From Semisulcospira habei (taxonomy: Eukaryota; Mollusca; Gastropoda; Semisulcospiridae), in contig BTPG01000008.1 in the NCBI GenBank assembly GCA_036245525.1, positions 34,488,850-34,552,849 on the forward strand: a stretch of 64,000 bases of DNA, in the 5' to 3' direction. Below, piece after piece: positions 56,336 through 64,000 of the stretch. The notes below the pieces were generated by a model. It had not been told where the DNA came from. It saw nothing but the letters and a program-made list of their open reading frames with translations, and made no database searches. Every line of letters starts with the position of its first letter. Position 1 is the stretch's first letter. A program made the translations under genes and the position numbers.

Positions 56336-56871
56336 CTGAAACCATGTTATCACATACAACTTTGCAAATAATCTAATGATTCAGTGACTAACAATTGTTG
56401 TAAACCTTTGGCTGTCAGTAACCACTGTTGTCACCGTGATTTCTGTAGAAATCATCACAACAAAAAATGCTATGGACAGCCAAAGGGTAAAATCTTTCAC
56501 ACAATGGCAACTGTACCCCCCAAAAATTATTCATGGGTGAAAATACAAGTCAGCCTCAGTATTATCCGCATCAGAATATTGTGAAATTAACTACAAAACG
56601 GTCCAGTCTGTGGCTTTCCCCTTGATACCCAATGAGCAAAAAGTCCTGTGGCTGATGTCAGCCTTAACTGGCCGATGCACAGCTGTGCGTGGGCCAGCTA
56701 AGGCATCAACCACAGGACTTTTGGTTTCCTGGGTGTTACTTCTTCACAAGCCTGTGTAACTTTAGCATGACAATAACATGAATGCCAATAATGTGGCACG
56801 TACACATGCACAAACACACACACCAAGACATGACCATTAGCAAAACAGATAAAGACAAGAAGAAAACTCAC
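56336..56871. repeat. Short intron with two foldback repeats
   Basis: 56405-56490: acctttggctgtc pairs with gacagccaaagggt. 56640-56725: aaagtcctgtggctgatg and ccttaactggcc pair with ggccagctaagg and catcaaccacaggacttt. Neither has coding capacity. Confidence 0.7.
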
Positions 56872-57019
56872 TGCCTTCATGACTTTCTCCACTTCACTGT
56901 AGAGAATTTCCATAGTTCTTGTCGCTGATGACAGCCCATTCACTATTTTGGCATTGCCACTTTCCCTAATCTTACTGCGTAGTTCTTGGGTCTCTGACGG
57001 CAGCCCAGCCTGGCTCGAT
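56872..57019 (-). CDS. NPHP3: NPHP3-like exon (N-terminal region)
   Basis: The acceptor is ggattttcatag-type (gattttcatag) and the donor is ATGAAGGCA/gtgagt. It encodes SSQAGLPSETQELRSKIRES, GNAKIVNGLSSATRTMEILY and SEVEKVMKA. The K-I-R-x-S-G-N-A-K-I-V block and the following E-V-E-K-V-M-K helix fit the nephrocystin-3 region after its coiled coil. It starts with one base completing a codon from an exon right of 57.1 kb and ends in phase 0. Confidence 0.8.
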
Positions 57020-57538
57020 CTATGAAAATCACACATCCACACAGGCAAACATGCTGAATCATTTATGATCCGTATTTTCCCTTTCTGCAAAAAATGTATT
57101 ATTCTCTAAAACGTATTTTTTCGAAAAATACTTACCGATGGCATGACTAATAGGAAGGTATACTTAGCATACCGATTTCAGCCTAAGCATCCGATGTGTA
57201 TACTATACAATTATGGAGGCGACTCCATATCCGGTGACGTCCTTCCCGTCAGTCTTTTGCCTTAGCTCAATAGTGGCAAGCGGGGCAGGAGGGAGGGACC
57301 TCCGAGTCATGCCATCGGTAAGTATTTTTCGAAAAAATACATTTTAGAGAAAAATACATTTGTTTTCTCAAAACTCTTACCGATGGCATGACTAATAGGA
57401 AAAATATCGAATAGGAGGTGGGTGCAGCCTAGAACACCAACCCCCAAGCGAAAATCGCCAGGAAGTGCACTCCCCGTGCTTTAGGTTATCGAGGCCCCCC
57501 ACATGCGCTCAACTCCCAATGATTTCAGCTATGCGTAC

Positions 57539-58700
57539 CTACTGCGCTGGCGGTGCCCAGAGGGAGTGTTGCGCTGCCGAGATGTCCCCCACCATGGCCA
57601 GGCTGTCACGCTGACCGGAAAGGTCCCTCAAGTAGAAGTGGGCAAAGGTGGATTCCGCCCGCCAGCCCACGGCCGCCACAATGTCGTGTACTGCGCAGTT
57701 GCGATCAAATGCGATGCTCGTTGCCACTGCCCTTACTTCGTGTGCCCGTATGCGCATCGTTTTTGCTCTCTCAGGGGAGAGTTCTGCATACGCAGACCGA
57801 ATGACCCAGCGTAGCCAGGATGATATTGTCTGTGCGGAGATATCATGTCTGCCAGGGGCCAAGGGCAGGAAAAGGTGGGCACGTCCTTGTCTGAGTGGTT
57901 TCGTTCTGCGCAAGTAAATTCGCAGCGCTCGGACCAGATCCTGTTGATGGGACTCCCGGGACTGGTCAGTACGTCTGAGGGGGCGTACGTTATGACCTGT
58001 GGAGCAGCTGCGGGTGGGCGATTCTTGGCTAAGAAGGACTGGTCGGTGAGAAGCTGCACTGAACCATCGGTCCGGAATTGCAGATAGGCAGAGCACACTG
58101 AGAGCGCATGTAACACGCTCACCCGGGATGCTGTGACGAGTGCCAACAGGAAGCATGTTTTCCTGGTTAAGTCACTGAACCATGCCAAGGGGAGAGGTTC
58201 AAAGCGGCTAGAGTTGAGCCATGTCAGAACCCAGGTCAAGTCCCAGCGCGGGACTAGAGATTGTGAGACCGGCCGCTGAAGGTCTAGGTGTGCCATCAGG
58301 TCCGAGATATCTTTTCAGGTCCCTGGGTCCGGACGACCCAAGTGGCGGTAAGTGTCTGCGATCATGGCCAAGTATCCCCTGATGGGATGGGCGCAAGGTT
58401 CTGCTGGACGAAAAGCCACAGAAAGAACTCGGCCAGTTGTGGCATAGTCAGATCCGTGGGAGAAAGCTGCTGGGAAGCGCACCAGGATATGTAGTATTCT
58501 CCATTTGCCCTCGTAAACGTTCCGGGTGGAAGCTCTGCGGGCTGTTGCGATAGCCGCCACCGCTGCACTCAAGAAGCCTCTTGCGGCGAGGGCCTGCCGC
58601 ACAATCTCCAAGCGTGAAGGAGCAACTGCTCCGGGCACGGGTAGTAAAGACTCTGTCGGGGCTGCTTGAGCATCGTGCCGGGGGTGGGAAGTCGCAAGGG
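57539..58700 (-). pseudogene. Tyrosine recombinase (E9), frameshifted
   Basis: In order: RLEIVRQALAARGFLSAAVA, STRNVYEGKWRI, IRGYLAMIADTYRHLGRPDP, WVLTWLNSSRFEPLPL, LTRKTCFLLALVTASRVSVL (Arg), then after a shift RIRAHEVRAVATSIAF (His, Arg), VAAVGWRAESTFAHFYLRDL (Trp, Tyr) and the stop at 57539. All catalytic positions survive, but at least three frame changes split the gene (near 58490, 58315 and 57990). Confidence 0.83.
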
Positions 58701-60050
58701 GGGATCTGTGGCCAGGTTCAGGAGGTCTGTGGTCCAACTCTTGGTCCAGCTGAAGGGCGCCACCAACAGAAGAACCGCCCAGGCCTGGGGATCCGGAATG
58801 GGAGAGACAAAAAGGGGAAGCTGCTTGTTCCACCGTGTGGCGAAGAGATCGATCATCGGCGTCTCCCATCGGGTGCAGATGAGACGGAAGAAGTCCAGAC
58901 GGAGAGACCACTCTGTGTGGAGAAGCTGGCCTCGCCGTGAGAGGGAGTCTGCGAGGACGTTTAGGTGGCCGGGTATGTGTCGCGCTCGAAGAGTGATGCC
59001 GCGATCCCTGCACCACAGGAGAATTTGGTACAGGAGCATGCAGAGAGAGGGCGACCGTGTCCTGCCCTGGTTCTGGATGTAAGCAATTACCGTGGTGTTG
59101 TCGGAGAGAATCAGGACTGCTTGCTGAGAGAGAGACGATCTTCCCAGGCAACGAGGGCAAGCCAAACGGCCTTTAGCTCCAGCCAATTTATGTGTTTGCC
59201 GACGTGATCTTGCAGCCAGCTGCCCGAGGCTGTGATGAGGTGTGCACCCCAGCCAGCTAGGCTCGCATCTGTGCAGATGGAGAGTAGAGGAGAGGGGGAG
59301 ACGAGGGGAACCCCCGATGCAAGCCAGGAAGGATCCGTCCAACGCTGGAGGTGAGGTCTGACCAAAGGAGACACTGGAACAGGGGTTGTCAGATCGCCAG
59401 ACGATGGGCGCCAGTGGAGGAGTAGATGCAACTGTACCGGCCTGAAGTAGAGTCTGCCGAGGGGCAGAAGGTCCGCTGCCGCGCTGAAGAGTCCCAGGAG
59501 TTGGAGCCATACCCTGGCCAGAACCGCCGCCGCATGCGAGACCTGGAGCGCCAGTGCTGCCAACTGCTGAATCCGAGCTGCGGGAAGCCGGACGCGGTTG
59601 AGGTCGGTCAGGAATTCCATGCTGAGGTGTACGAATCGGCGAGATGGTGCAAGGTCCGACTTGCCGAAATTGATCAGAAAACTGAGCTGGCGAAGGAGAA
59701 TGATCAGTGCTTCCCTGTCCCTCTCCTGAGTGGAGGCAACCTGATTCTGGAGGAGCAAATCGTCCAGATAGTTGGAAGTCGGACTCGAGGACGACCGGCG
59801 GAATTTTGCGACAACTGCGTCGAGGATTCTGGTGAAAACCCAAGGGCTGAGGTTGACGCCGAAGGGGAGCGTCCAAAATTGATACACCACTCCGCGGAAC
59901 GCGAAGCGCAGATACCATCAGGAGGCCGGATGCACAGGAACGTGAAAGTACGCGTCCGCCAAGTCGAGACTCACTGCAAAGTCTAGCGGTTGAATCGACG
60001 CCTTCAAAGCCCAGGAGGCCCTCTAAGATGGTAAAGAGGACCCAAGGGTC
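58569..60050 (-). pseudogene. DIRS pol (E9): RT, RNase H, shortened methyltransferase-like part
   Basis: The RT N-terminus is deleted after LFTILEGL. It resumes at FAVSLDLADAYFHVPVHPAS with a TGA, then TLPFGVNLSPWVFTRILDAV, SNYLDDLLLQN and INFGKSDLAPSRRF. RNase H: ICTDASLAGWGAHL, INWLELKAVWLALVAWE, LSDNTTVIAYIQNQGR and RHIPGHLNVLADSLSR. The methyltransferase-like segment lacks its YAYPP half (AWAV joins LLLVAPF). It ends LLLHAWRLC; the recombinase frame overlaps it at -1. Confidence 0.85.
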
Positions 60051-60299
60051 GTCCGGTAGTAGTGATTGCCACGCGTCCCTGTGCAGAGCTAGCCTCCCGC
60101 CAACTGGAGACCCTGCAGAAAGTGGCGGGGGGAGTAATAGGTGTGAGTCAGAGGGCCCTCCCACGACTGGTCCGCCAGGCGTGTTTGGGCCAGGAGGGAG
60201 TTGGGGTGGGGAAAGGACGGGAGCGGCCGGCAGCTGGGGTACGAGTGGCGAAGCGGGCGCCCCTGGAGTAGGGGCGAGAATTGGGTCTAGCTGTCCGCA

Positions 60300-62250
60300 G
60301 GGCGCGACCCACGGCCTTGCGGGCAGTCTGAAAGTTAGCCATGTGGCCATGGCGTTCACGGAAGTATGGTATGCAGCCCGGTTAGCAGCCACCGCTAAGG
60401 CGAGGATGTCTCCTAACAGAGGCGAAATAGAGGGGTGCCAGGCATCTTCCACACGTCTCACCACGGCCTGCGTCGCTAGGTCCCAAAAACCAGCACAGGA
60501 GAGAGCATTGCGGATGAGGACCGCTGTCTTGTCCAGTCCTCGTGGCATCCGGAGTTGCAGGGATCTGTGGCCGCCCGCCTGACTTTCCGCTGCAATATCC
60601 ACTGCTGGAAGGGGGCAACCAAAGGCCTGAGAATGTCCAACGCTGGCGAAAGGCGATATCCAACCCCTCCGGCAACTTGGAGTCTGCGAAGAAGCTTGAG
60701 TCACCGAAGGAGACCTGCTGTAAGTGCGCCGAAAATGCGTCCGCAAGATCCCGGAACCCTGGGGGCTGTGGGAGGGACTTGAACCTCTTGGCTTGCCTGG
60801 GGGCATCCACGAAAGTGGAAGCTTTCCTCTTGAGAGGGGGAGACGGGGGACAGGCGTCCAGTGGAAGAATGGACGAAATCAGCCGTGCGGCTTCGTCTAA
60901 AGACCGCAGAGTCTCTGTGCTCGGGGCTACGAAGGGAGCCTGTGCCAAGGAGCTGCTGGAAGTCCGAGAGACCAGAGTCGCAGAATGACGATCATCGAAA
61001 AACAGAGCCGAGACAGAATCCTCTGGCAGTATACTCAGGACCTTCTCATCAGCAAGAGAAGCCGACCGCTGGGAGGGAAGCCGCGACCCGGTCAAGGAAG
61101 GAAAATTGCTTGAGGGTAGCATGTGCATATCACAAGAGCAAGCTTGGGATGATGGGACGTCCCTTGTAGCATGCAGCCGACGATCAGTGTGTAAGGTGGA
61201 AGAAAGATGGCTCACCTGATGGCTGATCCGATGAGGGGGGAGGTGGCGAAGCGAAGGAGAAGATTCCCTCGGACTGCAGCGGACCGACCGATCACTGCGG
61301 TGAGAGGATCGGCGACTACTGGGGGAACGATTGCGTCCGCATGGATCCGCCCGTCGGGTCCTGGTGCACTCGTCTTTATAAGAGGAGGATTTCTGAAAAG
61401 TTTCCCGCACCGCCGCAGGTGAGCGCCGCCACTTGTGCGATGAAGAATGCCGCGGGGGGCGTGAAGCTGTCCGTTTCCTCGGGGCGGCAGAGCGAGAGCC
61501 TGAATAAGGGATGGACCGGGGGCTGTACTTTGCACGTCACACATCTTGGTCTCGTGGCGCCAGTGCGGGGGGGAGGGCGGAGGGGGGGGGTGGCTGTGTG
61601 TTGTTGATGCACTGGCACTGCCTTAGAGGCTAAATGACGAATGGGGGAGCTGTTGTTCACCGCGTTGCGGGGCGACCTAAGGCGCTGCCGGCCGCGCTCT
61701 GAAGTGGAGCGGGTGGACAAAGTGCCAGGGGAGTCGTGTGAGATAGGAGGTCTGTCGTTCACCACGATGCAGGGCGACCGAAGCTGCTGCCGGCCGCACT
61801 CCACCATGGAGCGGGCGGACAAAGTCCTAGAAGACACGCCGGGGCCCAAAGAAAGTTCAACCGCGTAGCGGGGCAACCGAGACCGCTGTCGGCCGTGCTC
61901 CGCCATGGAGCGGGCGGACAAGGTCTGAGAGGGCTTGACTGTCCGGGGACCTGAAGGTAAAAATTGGGCCCGACTAGAAGTCAAATCTCCAAAATCCGAG
62001 CATGTGCGCTGGACGATCCCTGCTGCTGTAGAAGGGAGGGTGGGTGTAGGAGGGTAGGTCTGGGAAGGCGCAGGTCTTTCGCGCCGGTAAAATCCCCATA
62101 GCTGTGACCAATGTTCCTCTACCCAGTTGGCGCAAGTGTCACAAGTTTGTCCGGATGCACAGCCGGAACAGGGGAGGCAGACAACATGGGTGTCGCTGGG
62201 CCACTGAAAGGCTCCACACTGCACGCAGGTCTTTACTTGTAAACTTGTCA
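60300..62250 (-). pseudogene. Gag (E9): Cys-rich domain, 33-34-residue repeats, core
   Basis: The chosen start is ATG at 62250 (M-T-S-L-Q-V-K-T-C). The Cys-rich domain CVQCGAFQWPSDTHVVCLPC and SGCASGQTCDTCANW has all seven Cys and is followed by WSQLWGFYRRERP. Repeats at 61670-61930 (spacing 102 and 99 bp) encode TLSARSMxExGRQxxRxP. The core has LKRKASTFVDAPRQAKRFKS, LPQPPGFRDLADAFSAHLQQ and VLIRNALSCAGFWDLATQAV. About 70 residues (NCDLLR..TWQAVK) are deleted near 60345. Confidence 0.82.
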
Positions 62251-62616
62251 TTTTGGTGACTATCTCTTTTAATCCGCCAGGAATCTTGCCAAAGACAAGA
62301 CACAATCTGTCAGGAAGCCAAGAAAAAACACACTGCCAGTTGATTCCCACGAAACACACCGGTAACACGACGAAAACCGTTGAAGAAAATCCATCTAGGC
62401 TGAACACAACCGTTACGGAAGCGCTAAGCAAAAAAGACTGACGGGAAGGACGTCACCGGATATGGAGGAAGGGGAGGCCACTCAGGGCTTGGTGACGACG
62501 CCCTGAAGTCGCCTCCTTAGTTGTATAGTATACACATCGGATGCTTAGGCTGAAATCGGTATGCTAAGTATACCTTCCTATAGTCATGCCATCGGTAAGA
62601 GTTTTGAGAAAACAAA

Positions 62617-64000
62617 AATCAACAGCTATGGAACATCCATACCCACATAACAAAAACAGATATGAAAAACATGGAAGGTATAGGAAAGGCCAGATGACAG
62701 ATAAAAGTATACCGACAAGCAAATAATATGCAACATTTTTGGAATCATCGGCACCACTAACATGTCGCATTTCTTTTACTCGTCAGTATACTCCTACAAA
62801 CAAAACAGTCAAATGATAAAGACTGCAGTGGTTGACTTCAGTTTTGGGATAGTAAATTATGTCGATGGTTAATGGTTTTACACAGCGAGTCCTGACACTT
62901 GCCTAGAGATGCCTCTGCATCATTTTTGTTTTCATTAGTTTATTGTCCTACTAGGGGAAAATTTTCTATCTTCCCCATGTCACCACCTTGCAGCACCACC
63001 TTAGCTACTAAGTTTTATTAAAGCATACGAGTCATTCTCCAGTACTCGTAGTGATGAGGGGTCACAGCATTCAAAACCCCAAATATTAATACATACTATT
63101 TGTTTTGGAAAAATCTAACCAGTCTTGTGATTTACTAATGTTATTGTATCTGGAAAATCAGTAGCTTAAAAAAAATTCAATGATTAGTATTTTTAATTGT
63201 ATTTAAATTACGATTATTATGCTCAAAATGGCGCCGACGAAATGGAAAACCTTGCCCCTGCCATATTATCGATCCATATTTCAACACCAACACTATCAAC
63301 CCTCATTTATTTGATTGTATGTGATTATCGATAGTTTAGTAAAGCAGCAGAATGTTGAAAAACATCAATTTCATTTGTTTCTGCTGTGAAATTTGGGTTT
63401 GAAATTGGGGGTAATTTGCGCACCAGAGGCGTCACATACACACGGTCTTTAAAAAAAGGTGAAGCAGAGGACAAAGTAACGAAACAAAGAAAACTTTAGT
63501 CCTACCTGAAAATCTCATGAAATACACATATATTTTTATGATTTATAAGAATACAGATACTGCAGGAGGTTGTAGATGGCTTGTTTTGATTATGACGTCA
63601 CAGACATCACGCAAATGACCAGCGTTTGTTTTTTATTCATATTTTAAGAACGCGATAAAATTGTGAGGTCCGAAAGGTACTGGAAGGTTTATTTTCAAAC
63701 ACTGCACAAACCCTGATGACGTTTTGCGGGAAATGGTCATGTGACTTGGTTTTGTAGACCAAGATCAATGATGTGTCACACACACAGTATCCCATGTGCG
63801 CAAATTACCGTGAAAATTTTTCGGCAGTGTGGTTCTGCCCGACTTGAAAGATCGACGCTGGTTTGCCTTTAATTTTGTGTCATCTTGTGCTATAGGCGAG
63901 TTCACAAGTGTTTCTAATGCTGTATTGAATTGAATTAAAGGTCTTGTTTTAAAACCGAATGCATATTTGGAGCTTTTGGGTGGATAAGACTAGTGCATTC
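62617..64000. other. AT-rich non-coding DNA
   Basis: No exon, repeat unit or element end could be recognised on either strand. The sequence is probably NPHP3 intron or 5' flank. Confidence 0.5.

Larger units (their letters stand above)
57092..62616 (-). mobile_element. DIRS retrotransposon E9
   Basis: Inverted ends lie at 57137-57290 and 62435-62590, with an internal complementary region at 57307-57402. AAA is shared at the edges. It is the same subfamily as E2. Gag, RT and the methyltransferase-like part carry deletions, but RNase H and much of RT are well kept. Confidence 0.92.

Noticed and set aside
60028..60582. 184-codon plus-strand open frame rich in Gly
   Set aside because: Antisense shadow of E9 gag and pol.
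62960..63010. First exon of NPHP3 with Met-Gly start (minus strand ATGGGG at about 62977)
   Set aside because: The frame stops after a dozen codons and no donor or coiled coil follows.

Overview
The window is eukaryotic and almost certainly from an animal. A single spliced host gene lies on the minus strand, and its introns are packed with mobile elements. Thirteen exons, with matching phases and GT/AG boundaries, encode part of a nephrocystin-3 (NPHP3)-like ciliary protein: an N-terminal segment, a NACHT/STAND-type P-loop NTPase, a winged-helix-like segment and the first TPR repeats. The 5' end of the gene lies beyond 57.0 kb and further TPR exons lie left of 4.0 kb. The element mix (many DIRS retrotransposons, and tandem-repeat elements resembling oyster 'pearl'/HINE repeats) suggests a marine invertebrate, perhaps a mollusc. 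That assignment is inference.

Layout. 1-567: end of a DIRS element (E1) abutting a broken piggyBac transposase (575-1627). 2079-3217: deleted DIRS remnant (E2, plus). 4009-4250: TPR exon. 4538-10451: near-complete DIRS (E3, minus). 10.8-13.25 kb: three exons and a pearl-like repeat. 14.3-19.05 kb: DIRS E4 (minus). 21.0-24.76 kb: four exons and a second pearl-like repeat. 24.8-30.08 kb: DIRS E5 (plus). 30.5-31.8 kb: three exons, including the P-loop. 31.8-33.0 kb: third pearl-like repeat. 33.0-53.8 kb: a nested stack, with DIRS E6 interrupted by E7, and E7 interrupted by E8 and by a LINE with a perfect 14-bp target duplication. 53.8-56.1 kb: a MITE and a dispersed repeat. 56.16-57.02 kb: two exons. 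57.1-62.6 kb: DIRS E9 (minus). 62.6-64 kb: AT-rich non-coding DNA.

The DIRS copies fill roughly two thirds of the window. They share an architecture: a short start exon (ATG GCC AG / GTAAGG), a Cys-rich Gag domain with an F-Q-W-P-S-D motif, a family-specific tandem repeat in Gag, a Gag core, RT with a YLDD motif, RNase H, a Dam-methyltransferase-like segment, and a tyrosine recombinase read in the -1 frame relative to pol. Their inverted ends plus an internal complementary region reproduce the head-to-tail junction of a circular intermediate. All copies carry frameshifts, stops or deletions. E3 and E7 keep the recombinase catalytic set. The host exons stay open and in phase despite about 44 kb of DIRS DNA.
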